Shown here in pieces: positions 45,100 to 56,658 of a stretch of 64,000 nt of DNA (positions are counted from its first letter, which is position 1; the number at the start of each line of letters is the position of its first letter). The DNA is from Miscanthus floridulus (taxonomy: Eukaryota > Streptophyta > Magnoliopsida > Poales > Poaceae). The notes beneath the pieces are model-generated. The model worked only from the letters and a program-made list of their open reading frames with translations, made no database searches and was not told the origin of the DNA. The translations under genes were made by a program, and so were the position numbers. Location: contig NC_089581.1 in the NCBI RefSeq assembly GCF_019320115.1, forward strand, positions 7,627,707 through 7,691,706, read 5' to 3'.

Positions 45100-46700
45100 T
45101 TGAGAAGCAAAGCTTAGTTAAGTCGGTCGGAGGAATGAACCGGAGCACACACAGGCATCTGTGCTGGTACTGGCCGGTGTTCGCTCGCTCCCGCTCGTTC
45201 GACGGTGAGTGACAAGGACGTCGCAGTCGCAGAGGGATGAAATATTGCGAGACCGCCTTCAATTGCAGACGCTCTCAAGCTTGCTGTGCCCGTGCACACG
45301 TGCGTGACGACGACCATTGCGCCATTAGCCCAAAAAAAACATCAGTGAACCAATCTGGGTGATTCACACAGACACGTCAAAGTACGAATCCAAGGCTTTC
45401 GCTATGGAGTTTATTGGAGTGTTTGGAGGCAGCCAGGTTAAAAACAGAGTTTGTCTCACCGTGACCGACCCTCCGAGCAAGCAACGCTCCTCGCCCCACC
45501 ACATGCGCTGGCCACGCTAATCTCGTGTGGGTGTAATTCACTCTGAACCCGGTTTTCTGGTGTAGCGGCACGAAGAAGATCGATGCTGAGGTGTATGTAC
45601 GTGGACTGGGTGGCTCGTGGCAAAATTAGCTAGCACACTGCCTCTTCCCCCCCGTAGGTGTTTGATCTAGAGACTAAATATTCGTTTCGCAAAATAGTTT
45701 CAATATATGCATTTAGTTTCGTAATTAGTCTATATTTAATACTTCATACATGTGTCCAAGCATCGGATGAGACAACGAGGAAGAGGAAACAAACACCCTA
45801 GCTACGGTGCTGAACTTCGACCCGGCACATCAGCGGAAGTGTAACGAGCAGGGCGGGCAGTGAAAGGATTTGTGTGATTGGGCGAGCAAGTTTACTGGAC
45901 GGATGAGGGATGACTCGACGGCCTGGGCAGCCGGGCTCGCTCCGTGGGCGCCTGGGCGTGGTGGCAACTGACAAGAACGTCGCTCGTCGGGGCGTGGCCT
46001 CGGTTCGTCGGGGACCTAGCGCAACCTCACACGCTTGATTCGCTTGCACGAGTAAGAGTAGATACCAAACTCGACACGGTTGACACGTAAGCGCGCGCGT
46101 CCTAAGCGGCCGCGGCAATTAGCTAGCATCAGGTGATCATGGCAGATAAACGTGCGGCACCGTAGGAAAACAGGCTAGCTGCCTGCTTTGCTAGCTGTTG
46201 GTTGAGTTCACCGATTCAAGCAGCAGGCCTCTCCAGTCTCCAGCACTTGCTGGCGAACACGAATGTGGGGAACCAAGAGGAAGAAGGCTTTTCCGCTGCC
46301 TTCCTGGGTGCTTTTGCTTTGGTTGGATATATATGATCTATCCAGTCGGCGCGTCCGCGTCATATAAATCACAACCACACCGGGCATGCAGCCAGGGATA
46401 AAGCTTGTGGTTTGATGTGAGAAGCAGGCAGGCATGTGTGATGCTGGTGCTGCCCGGCGTGTCGCCCGCTCGTTCGGCGGTGAGTGACCACTGACGAGGA
46501 GGTCGCAGGGAGCCGATATGATACATGGAATGTTGCGAGGCCGGCTTGAGTTCCTTCCATTCCAGGTGCTCTCCAGCCACGTACAGGCCAACGTACTACA
46601 AGCGCTACACTGAACTTGCATTGTTATGGATGTGCATACGTACGTGACGACGACGACGACTCGAGCATAGCCAAAAACACCAGCGAAACATCTCGGGTGA
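45100..46700 (+). repeat. Dispersed repeat family, second locus
   Basis: Carries direct-orientation matches to 34540-36075. GGTGAGTGACAAGGACGTCGC is at about 45203 and a second, related GGTGAGTGACCACTGACGAG at about 46480. GTTTGTCTCACC... to GTGTAATTCACTCTGAAC lies at 45450-45550, and TGTGATTGGGCGAGCAAGTT at about 45871. So one module is present twice at this locus. A MITE splits it at 45655. Confidence 0.55.
45655..45800. mobile_element. MITE, GGTGTTTG type
   Basis: 146 bp with ends TAGGTGTTTG and CAAACACCCTA and an internal AATACTTCATACATGTGTCC. It interrupts a segment that is continuous at the first repeat locus (about 35850-35890). Confidence 0.68.
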
Positions 46701-47660
46701 ATGGTGACACACGCAGGCAGACACAGAGTCCCGTACTCGCGACCTCGCGCACTCACAATGCAAATCCATGGCCCATGGCATTGGCATGGCGAATCCGTCC
46801 GTGAGGTGGCGTCGATGTGGTGTGGGCAGCTCACGACAGAGCCGCGCGCGCGGCGTCCAGGCCGGCCGGTTCAACCGTAGTCGGCGAGGCTAACGAAGAC
46901 CTCGGTGTCCATGGTCGCGTTGATGATGCATAGCAGGCTGCCAGCGGGCCTTGTATGGTGAGCACTGAGCAGCCAGCCCTGAGTCTAATCCACACCCAAA
47001 TCTAATCACAGTGAGAGAAGGGAAGGTCGCTGGTGGCGGCTTTAGTCCCCCGAGAAGCGCTGGAGTGCTGGTTTGGGGAACAGCAGCGAGGGAAGGGATC
47101 GGAGAAGAGATAGTGGCACGATGAGGGGAACGGTAATCCCTCCACGGGGATAAAGAGGTGACCACATGCGAATATGCGATACGTACATGACCAGGCACAA
47201 TCTTTTTTAGGACGTTTTGTTTGTCATTGCCAAGGACAACCAAACACCACTACGTTGTATTTCACTTATTTTGGATTTGGATTGGACTGGCCTACATTAT
47301 ACATCTAACCAGTAAACATATTCGTACATTGTAATGGAACATGTAGCTTATTGCGTGTTCACCTGAATGACTTGCGACTCTGAAATGAATGTTCAACGAT
47401 CACATCATACGTTGCAATTCGTATTGGCATCGAATTCCATACTGGGTCTAGATGCATGCTGCTCCAATTCATACTAATAGGAGGGGTTTAGAGATTTAAC
47501 TAATAATCGTGTCATGTGGGCGGACTCCACACCAAGGCTGAAACACGATTCTCTAACCCATACGGGTACAGGGGAGAGAGAGAGAGATGTGGACCATAAA
47601 AACGTTTTGTATTTCAATTTATTTCGAAATCGGACTCTGCATTCATGCTTGAACGCTACT
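46701..47660. other. Intergenic interval, nothing recognised
   Basis: GC-rich left half, AT-rich right half; no conserved open frame, RNA gene or terminal repeats identified. Confidence 0.4.
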
Positions 47661-47679
47661 CTAACTTTATATGTATACA

Positions 47680-49887
47680 TGAGAGACTGTGTTCGTCGAA
47701 TCTCAGTCGAACAGTTTTGAGCAATAATGGACCATTGCCAAAGAATCAAGTAGCCTCACAAGTGTCGGACTACAAGCCAATCAGCCTAATCAACAGCATG
47801 GTCAAAATAATAACCACGCTGCTAGCCAACCGCCTCGCTCCACACATGAACTCCTTGGTGTCAATCGCCCAAAATGCCTTCATCAAGAAACGATGCATAC
47901 ATGATAATTTTATATATGTGCAAAGAGTCATACAACTCCTCCACAAAAGAAAGAAACCGGCTCTGTTCATAAAGTTAGATATTTCAAAGGCTTTTGATTC
48001 TATAGGATGGAGTTTTTTACTAGAGGTTATGGAGGCGTTGGGATTTAGCAATAAATGGAGAGATTGGATAGCAACGCTGCTTGGAACCGCATCATCTAAA
48101 GTCCTGGTTAACGGCCAGCCAACCCAGGAGATCTTGCACGCACGCGGCTTGAGGCAGGGCGACCCCCTTTCCCGTTATTATTCATCCTGGCAATTGATCC
48201 ATTGCAACGCATTATCAAAGTGGCAGCTCAGAAAGGCATACTCAAACAGATACTCCCAAAGCCGGCAAACCTTGGTTGCTCCCTCTATGCCGATGACGCG
48301 GCCATTTTTGCGGACCCATCGGTCCAGGAGCTCGATCGGTTATACAAAATATTGACCTTTTTCAGTGACTGTTCAGGGCTGAAAATTAACATCTCAAAAA
48401 CGGAAATTTTCCCTATTAGAGTGGACATCAACTCTGTGCCTCACTTACTTCAGAATTTCTCTGGGAAAATTTGCACGTTCCCTGGAAAATATCTTGGACT
48501 TCCACTTCACACCCGAAAACTATGCAAGATTGAAGTCCAACCTTTGATAGACAAGATAGGGGCAAGATTGCCCGGTAGGAAAGGAAGACTCCTATCCACA
48601 TCAGGTAGGGAAATGCTAGTAAAGACAGTGCTCTCATCACAGCCCATCTACCACATGATCGCCTTCCCGGAATACAAATGGCTAGTGCAGAAGATTGATC
48701 GGCCCAAAGAAAAAGGAGGGCTCGAGATTTTGGACCTTGAACGGTTTGGTCGTGCGCTGTGATTGCGGTGGCTATGGTTCCGGTGGAAACACAAAGAACG
48801 AGCATGGAACATACTAGATTTGCCGTGCGATTGGCGTGACCGTGATCTTTTTGCCACTTCCACAGTGGTGACGATTGGAGATGGAAAGATTGCGCTTTTC
48901 TGGACATCATCATGGATCGAGGGGAGCTCGCCTAAGAGTTTGGCACCGACGCTATTCCAAAAGGCAATGAGAAAAAAGATTACGGTCAAAATGGCAATGC
49001 AAGATAACCGGTGGATTTCACATATACTTCCAATCCAAACGCCACAAGAAATAAAGGAATATGTGGCACTTTGGGAACGAGTGCAAGAAATTAGATTACA
49101 AGAGAACATCGAGGACAACATACATTGGAGATGGACACCAGATGGAGAATACACAACCAAGAGTGCATACAAAATCCAATTCGAAGGCTCTTTCACTAGA
49201 TTAAAACTGACGCCAATTTGAAAAGTAGGAGCGGAACCAAAATGTCGATTCTTTGCTTGGACACTCCTTCACAAGAAGATTCTCACCGCCAACAACTTAA
49301 TGAAACGCAATTGGGCGAATGATCCTATCTGCAAACTATGCGGAGTAGAACCAGAAACACCAACTCAACTATGCAAGGACCCCTTCTCAAAGCACGTCTG
49401 GTCGTACTTAAAACAGTGGCTCGACCTATCCATACTAGACTCAGTGGGAATGACAGGATCTCTGCATGGTTACTGGCGTAAAGGTAGAGTTAAAGTTGAT
49501 AGAAGACAAAGGAAAAGAATAGATGGCATCTTGATCTACTTTTGGTGTAACCTTTGGAAGGAGCAAAATAGAAGAACATTCCAACAAAAATCCCTACAGC
49601 CAATTCAAGTAGTGTTACTGTGCAAGGATGAAATTCAACAGTATCAAATGGCAACAAGACCAATCGTCGGAGATGATTAGCAAGATGCGCTATTTAGGAA
49701 GTGTACTTGTTTTCTTGTTTTTGCTAGACCTAGTTGAGTAGTGTGCTATGTCACGGCTTGTGTGCCAAAGTCGCTGAGAGCATGATCTCCATGTAAATAA
49801 GTTGTAATCCCGTTTTGTTTTGTGTTTGTTTTTTATCCTCGTCTAATAAAAATTCGGCAAAGCTTTTGCCGCCTTTCTAAAAAAAAA
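47680..49887 (+). pseudogene. 5'-truncated L1-clade LINE (reverse transcriptase)
   Basis: The reverse transcriptase begins at DYKPISLINSMVKIITTLLA (about 47770). It continues through LFIKLDISKAFDSIGW, GLRQGDPLS (about 48150) and the catalytic YADD at 48286-48297, and ends in a zf-RVT region (CRFFAWTLLHKKILTANNL at about 49246, CKLCGVEPETPTQLC). A short A run at 49879-49887 ends it. Endonuclease and ORF1 are absent, so it is 5' truncated. Lesions are a one-base deficit in a C run at 48171 just after DPLS, and stops at 48760 and 49219. A degenerate target duplication may be AACTTTATATGTATA (about 47662) and CACTTTAGACGTATA (about 49894). Confidence 0.9.
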
Positions 49888-50408
49888 CTTCCTCACTTTA
49901 GACGTATAGATACTGTATTTGGCATGTGTGTGTGGGAAGTGCACGTTCTGAAAAATCAAAAACACTTTATGTGATACAAAAATTCACCATATATGCACCT
50001 CCTCAAGTTACTCTAGCTTCGTTTTAGCATCAAACTACTATACCTTTTGCATTTTCTGAATTTGAATGTAGTTATTTAATAACTAGATTATATATATTGA
50101 TTAGGGTTTTTATTACTATTCTTATATTCTTTTGAAGATCAAATTATTATTATTTCATATTTTTATCTAGAATTTTTCAGTAGGATCGTATTGTACATGA
50201 TCTCTTTATTCACCATACTTTATGGGGTTGTGCCGGTGGTCAAAAGAAAATTTGATGGGTCATCATTGTATAGATTTTGATAAATTCGATGTGTAGCTGT
50301 TGAAGCAAAATTAAGTTTTTATATATATGCTTTCTTATTACTCCTAACTTATAGTAACAATTGATAAGCTAGCCAGACAGTGTTAGGAACTTTCATATTA
50401 AGAGAAAG
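49888..50408. other. AT-rich interval, nothing recognised
   Basis: No coding potential or repeat ends seen between the LINE tail and the next dispersed repeat. Confidence 0.4.
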
Positions 50409-50872
50409 GGCAGTACTAGCATCCGGACGTCCGGACGCTAGCCCACGGCTGCTACACGCCAGTGAGCCATTTCCCTCGTCCGTAGCCGCGCAACGCTCCA
50501 TCCCTCCGCTCCTCACACGCATGTACAACGCCTCAACAGCTGCAACAGATGGATGTGGCAGGTGAGTTACATTGCAACATGTACAATATCCGATCTACTT
50601 TTAAAACAACCGGATGAAACTTTTGCAACATGCGTCTAAAGAAAGATGAAACACTTGAAACATGCGTCTGCAACACTTATGAAAACACCTAAAAACACTT
50701 GAAAAGCCATTGCAAAACATATACAACATCCTGACAAAAAACTTGCAAACATATGTGTGAAACATAGGCAACATCTAAGTAAAAACACTTGCAAACATTT
50801 GAAACAGACGCTTACAGCATACGTGTATAGCCATTATAACATATGCAATAATCCCGATCTACTTTTGCAGCG
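50409..50872. repeat. AACACTTGCAACAT-type repeat, copy 2, left part
   Basis: Starts GGCAGTACTAGCATCCGGACG and runs into AAACACTTGAAACATGCGTC words like copy 1. It is interrupted at 50872 by a CACTA element and resumes at 54983 (CGTCTATATGGAACACTTGC). Confidence 0.55.
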
Positions 50873-53800
50873 CACTATAACACAACATACCTTTGCCGAC
50901 ACTTTCTAAAGTGGGCAAAGGGTACCTTTTTCGACATATAGCCTCCCACTAAAAGTTTTGCCTACAGTTTAGAAACAGTCGTGGTAGAAGCAGTCGGCGA
51001 AAGTTTTGCCGACAGTTAAAAGAATCGCCGATAGTTTTGGTGTAGCCCAATGGTACACCTACGCCGACAGTTAAAACCTTTGTTGACAGTTAAACTTACA
51101 CCGATAGTTAAGACCTATGCCGACAGTTGAAACATTTCCCGACAGTTTATATGTTGGCAAAGCCATTTCCACAACATGTTTAGAAAGATGCCCTCAGTGG
51201 CAATTTAATGTCGGCAAACTAATTGATAAATAATAATACTAATACAATACAAATGATTTCACAAATAAACTTTATTTTACAGAGAAGGCATCACATCTTC
51301 AAATTCACTATATTTCATAAATAAAATATATTAAATTTTCAATACATACTGGTCACAAGCATAGAGCCAAATACATGTCCAAAATATAGATGAGTTACTA
51401 GCAAACATAGACATCTAAATGGCCACAAGCTGTAGTGTAACTATTCAAATCAAAAAGCAAAAGTGTTGAGCAACACTGCTTTGGATTGATTATATCTTTC
51501 GCAAAGATGTTAGCTCCTGATAGGAAGTACGTTCTTAGTGCGCTTTCTGGGGCCACTCCGAACACTCCTGTCATACCACCTGCAAATCACACATTACACA
51601 ATTAGCATTTGTAAGTAACATCTACGTACTAAAGAAGTTCAGATGACATTGACATGTCAAGATAGCAAACTGAACCAGAAGAGGAGGCTCACTTCCTGAG
51701 GTTGTGCCACTCAAGCTGACTTTGCATCTGGAAATCCCTGAAGTCAGCTTGCGCCGTCTCAAGGTACATGTCATTGTTCACGAGAGGCATCCTGCAATGT
51801 TCAGAGGCAAATGGTCTGACGCTGAGAGTGAGTAGATCGCACCAAAGAGAGGCATTCTGCAGTGTCATGGAAGAATAGGAAAATGCATGATTTCACCTAT
51901 AAAGGGACTTGCCAATCCACACATCATTGCTTCCACCATATTGCTCCAGATACATCCTTGTTTCAATGCGTGGCAAACTTGCCTTCCAGGGGAATTCCAG
52001 TGCATATCCGATCTGTTGATTTGGATGAAACCAACAAGCACATTTTATTGATACCAATTTTTCTTAAAGTGGGTTCCACACAATACACCTGTATCACTAT
52101 CACAGTACTGGGCTATGACAAACATGGTTCATTTATCAATCGGAAAGAGTGGATTCATTTAATTTTCTTATCAAACTTGTCCCAGAAATCGTTTGAATTG
52201 TTTAAGTAGTTGTGCGTAATGGCAGTGGTGCGTAAATCAGAAAAATATAGTATGTTACTATGGGTAAATTTATCATTACAGTAGTTGGCAATTTATAAAC
52301 ATTATTTGAGGCATTTTGAGTTATTAGTTTGTCACGGATAGCAGTGATGGGTATTCTAGAACTATATTTTATCCCATGGCTATTACTCACAATTATTATT
52401 AAAAACTATAGAGTAAATGGTCAGATGTTTTCTTTTCTTTTCAGAATTTCAATGATTTCTTTTCTCTCTCAGTGCATCCATTTCTGGACTTAGTGTTTAG
52501 GTATCAATGTAACCTACCAATGGTAATATATGCATATTCCAGTTATCTCAAATGGTTGGTGATACACGCCATGCAATTGTTTGGAAGTGTTGATGACATA
52601 TTGTCAGCTTCATACTAAAAAGTCTCCAAACCCTTGAAAAAGGAGAAAATGAATTACTTCCTATAATTCTCTAAACATATTCACCAATTGAAAAAGTTTT
52701 GGAAATTTGCCTCAGAAAATGCAATTGAGGAAATTGACAGCCATCAAACAGTTTGCAAGAGTTTAATTGATAACATCATATATAATTCATCACACTCTTT
52801 CTTAGCACTGTTCATGGCCCTCATATGCTATGTCCTCAGTAGTTTTGATTGAAAATGACTTACATGATCAATATGATCGAGTAATATACTAATATGTTCT
52901 AGGGATGCAAGGCTATTAGTAGTGGGAAGTCTACAGAACAAAAAGACGGAGCAAAATAGAGCACTGGACTGACCGCGTGTAGGAAAAATGACTATGCCAG
53001 GCAATCAACATATCCATATTCTCAATTTCTAGCCAAATATATTGCTATACTTGTGACACAAAATTCATATTTTACAATTTTTTTACACCAGCCTAGGCAA
53101 CACTGGTCCGTCACTATCACTTGTTAGAGATTTGAATGTGATGAACAACAGGTCTGTCACTGATGGCCTAAGCCACTGCAGATACCACATTCCTTCTTCG
53201 ACACTCACTAGAACCGCCCCAATGCCAAGAAAGCAAGACTAATGTCCCATGATCCCACCTAGACTTGCTTGATGACACAAGTCTTACATAGTAAAAAATC
53301 AGTTGTACTTACACGGGGAGACATGGTAGCCATGCAATCGAAGTAGGCGAAAACCCATCGTTGTGGCATCAACGTCATTAACAGGGAAGTCCCTCAAAGA
53401 TGGTAGCCCTAAATCTTGTGTCCAAAGCATGTCAACATGAAATTATGAACAAAGGAATAATACCTTAAATCAATATCTAATAATTGTTTCTCTCAAAGAC
53501 CAAGACAATGTTGTTTGGTCTGTCAACCATCCTAACTCTCTATTTTCATGGTACGCACGGTATGAAAATAGTTACTCCTAAAATAGTTACCAATAAACAT
53601 AGACATACCATTAAAATAGTTACTCCTAAATAGCAAAATATCTTTCCTCCTAAATTACAGAAAACACGCAAGGATAAGAGTAGCACGAACAAGTCCTACT
53701 CATTATCTGTTACTATGCACAAATTGAAAGGCTCCTGCAAGTATTTGTTGGTAAATGGTGGGTTTCGTCTACACATTATTGGTTGCTTTACCGAAGGATC

Positions 53801-54982
53801 AGAGTAGCACGAGCAAGGCCTCCTCTGCCTTCCTTTCAAACCCAACCACCTATGAGCCGCTCAACTAGAACATCTAGATGTATTATGTATACTGCATTCA
53901 TCAAAATACTAGTACTAGCTGCTCCCAGATCCAAGGAAACAAGTATGTTGCTCCCATACCCAAAGAATTGAATCAAAGGGAGAACAAGATCTCAACAAAA
54001 ATCACCATCAAGATCTCACACGGACAGAGGTCGAGCTCAGCACCTGGAACGGCAAGGACTGCAGCACGGGTGGCGTAATGGGCCTTGTGGGGCTCAGATG
54101 TGGATCTCCAACAGACGAGCGTGGGGGCAGTGGCCACTTGGGGGCATCCGGTGGTGGTGGGTGTCAGTTGGCCGATGAGGAGTCCGGGCATTGGTGGTCG
54201 CGGGCGGATCCGTCGATTGAGGTGGTGGATGACTGGCCGTCGGTGGGGGTGTTGTCGGTGGCACAGTGTGTGCCCAAACCCTAGCAAGAAAGGGATGGGG
54301 ATGAGGGGAAGGGGATTATGCAGAGGATGAGATGGGGGATGTGATGCACATGAACCTGGATGCATCGCCATCATTGGAGGACGCCTCATAGGAAATCCAC
54401 TACAAAAGCGACGGCAAGGGTCTCGCTCGCCGTCGGCGGTGGCGGAGGAGTCGGTGGATCCTGGCGGCCGCGCCGGCGGCGGTGTGGCGGCGCATGGAGG
54501 CAGGGGACTGACTGGCATCGGTGCGACGCTGTTGTGTTGCGGGTGTTTTTTTCTCTCTCTTTTTCACGGCTGTGTGGCGCGTGAAAACATTGGGGAGAGA
54601 TTCAGTGGAAGGCAACAAGTTTTTAGTGGGCTGAGTAATTAGCTCCCGCACGTGCACTTTCATGGTGTTTTTTTCTTCCGTCCGTCTTCGCGCTCCCAGT
54701 CGATCCTGGGGCATTTATTTGGTGCTTGAGCGCACTCTTTCGGCGACACTTGGACAGTGGCCTCTCTAGGCTACGCTGACACTTCTTCTGTCTAGAAACT
54801 TTTGCCGACAGTTTTTCTGTCAAAAGGAGAAACGCCAACATATAACGTGTAGCCTTATGGTACTATTGGCGACACTTTATTTAACACTAAAAAGTTATAC
54901 AATTGCCAACATATACTGTGTAGTTAAAAACTATGATTTACCAACACGTAACTATAGGGAAAAGTGGGTCATGGTGTAGTGG
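50873..54982 (+). mobile_element. Complete 4.1-kb CACTA element, apparently non-autonomous
   Basis: The left end is CACTATAACACAAC, the right end (reverse complement) CACTACACCATGAC, and the 3-bp target duplication GCG lies at 50870-50872 and 54983-54985. Subterminal regions carry many TGCCGACAG / CTGTCGGCA-like units (50895-51180; 54738-54905), as expected for transposase binding in CACTA elements. The interior has no TNP2-type transposase that I recognise. Minus-strand exon-like pieces are present around 51540-51790, and a GC-rich patch at 54000-54540. The insertion splits the dispersed repeat. Confidence 0.88.
51530..51800 (-). other. Exon-like fragments inside the CACTA element
   Basis: On the minus strand TTGCAG|G at about 51792 opens a frame of 33 codons starting MPLVNNDMYLETAQADF and stopping at about 51695 (HNLRK). 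A second TTTGCAG at about 51580 precedes a frame beginning GGMTGVFGVAPESALRTYFL. The two acceptor-like sites and codon-like composition suggest remnants of an element ORF or captured host exons; the source gene is not recognised. Confidence 0.35.
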
Positions 54983-55120
54983 CGTCTATATGGAACACTT
55001 GCAATATATCTCTGAAACATCTACAATAATTGAAACATATGTTTGCAGCATAGGGTAGAGAGAACAAGGTCATCCGATTTCGGCCGTCAGAGTGGGAGCC
55101 GACGGTGTGCGAGCACACCT
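54983..55120. repeat. AACACTTGCAACAT-type repeat, copy 2, right part
   Basis: Continuation of the repeat after the CACTA insertion: GAAACATATGTTTGCAGCAT then CCTAGCACTAGTC, whose reverse complement GACTAGTGCTAGG loosely mirrors the left end GGCAGTACTAGC. End position approximate. Confidence 0.5.
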
Positions 55121-55164
55121 AGCACTAGTCACACTCATGGGTGCCCCCTGGCTCGGGTGGAGAC

Positions 55165-56605
55165 TGAAAGCATCTAGGCCCCTAGTTGGGTTTCGATGAT
55201 TAATGACAATACGTGATTACTGTGACTAACATATGTTTTGCAGAGACAATTAAGTTAGGTCACGGTAATGGAGATCGATTGGGCAATCATGGTGGTCATG
55301 CCCCTACGATGGAAATTGTTTTGGTTTTTAAAGGATGGATGATAAGGTTAAGGATGGACTAGTTCTAAGTGTCGTTTGGAGTTGAAGAGGCACTTAGAGT
55401 AGTTTAGGACTTTGTTTTTCCTTTGGTCGTACTATTAAGGGGGGTATGGATGGGTAGCTTGACCTAGGTGAGTCTAGTGAGTTAGGTGTGGTGCACACTT
55501 GCCAAATCTAGCACTAGGTAGCTCCAAAATAGCCCTTAGATCCAATGGAGCAAACTTCATTCACGTATGATCGAGAGTTGGAAGTGAATGGAGGGTCAAA
55601 TATTGATCGGACGCTGGCTCCGGTTTGACCGGACGCTGGCTCAGGGTCCGGTCAGTTCATTTGACCGAGGTGTTTTTGTCTGGTGCGACCAGACGCTAAG
55701 AGGTTAAGTGACCGGACGCTGAGGGCCAGCGTCCGGTCGACTCCAGTAAGGTTCCAGACAGGAAAAATCTCGACCGAACGCGTCCGGTCACACTGTAAAC
55801 GCTGGAGTTCGGGGTGAACTGACCGGCGCATTCGGTCAACATGACTGGAGCGTCCGGTCACCTCGTAGAGGCACATGACGGTTCGTTTTTTAGCCCATGT
55901 TATAAATACTTCCTCCACTCGTGTGTGGGGGTACTTTTGCTCATTCCAACAGCTGAGAAACACCTTTGAGAGTGCCAAGAAGAGCAAGGTCCTAGTGAGG
56001 TGATTGAGATTTGAGAATCCCAAGAGAGCCCTCATTAGTGAGATCAAGAGTAGCAAAGTGTGCATCCACCCTTCTCATTAGGCTTGTCGTGGTCAAGTGA
56101 GAGTTCATGCTTGTTACTCTTGGTGATCGCCATCACCTAGATGGCTTGGTGGTGATTGGAGAGGTTGGTGATCATCCGGCGGAGATTGTGGATGACCCAA
56201 CTCAAGTTGTGAGCGATTGTGGGTGATTCACCGCGATGGAGTATCGAAGAATCAACCCGTAGAGAGCACTTGATCCTTACGCGGATCAAGGGGGAGCTAC
56301 ACCCTTGCGTGGGTGCTCCAACGAGGACTAGTGGGGAGTGGCGACTCTCTGATACCTCGGCAAAACATCGCCGTGTTCCTCCTTCTCTCTTTACTTGGAG
56401 CAATTCAATTCTTGTCATTTACATTCCTAGAATTACCATGCTAGAGTAGGATTGGAACTTAGAGTGCTAAACTTTTGTGTGTTAGATTAATAGAAACACT
56501 TTCTAGGCACAAGGGGTTAATTGGGCTAACCGTAGAGTTTAATTATTGCAAAGAATTTTAGAATTAGCCCAATTCACCCCTCTCTTGGGCATCTTGATCC
56601 TTTTA
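55165..56605 (+). repeat. Copia element 2, 5' LTR
   Basis: 1,441 bp, beginning TGAAAGCATCTAGGCCCC and ending CTTGATCCTTTTA just before the primer site. It contains a GACCGGACGC array (55595-55860) and the TATA box TATAAATA at 55901-55908. The final CA is TA here, whereas element 1's LTR ends CA. Confidence 0.9.
55595..55860 (+). promoter_or_regulatory. GACCGGACGC motif array, copia element 2 LTR
   Basis: About a dozen copies in both orientations, including TGACCGGACGCTG at about 55710 and GCGTCCGGTC at 55729 and 55850, ending about 40 bp before the TATA box. Confidence 0.6.
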
Positions 56606-56607
56606 AT

Positions 56608-56619
56608 TGGTATCAGAGC
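56608..56619 (+). other. Primer-binding site (initiator tRNA-Met)
   Basis: TGGTATCAGAGC, the standard plant copia primer site complementary to the 3' end of initiator methionine tRNA, two bases after the LTR end. Confidence 0.92.
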
Positions 56620-56658
56620 ATCGTGCTCACGTATTTAGGCTTAACCGCCTAGAGAAAG

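Noticed and set aside
53973..54518. 181-codon minus-strand Pro/His-rich open frame
   Set aside because: It lies in the GC-rich patch of the CACTA element, has no domain and overlaps plus-strand frames of similar length; kept only as part of the possible capture note.
56608..56619. Possible tRNA gene remnant
   Set aside because: Only the 12 bases of a primer-binding site are present; there is no cloverleaf around it.
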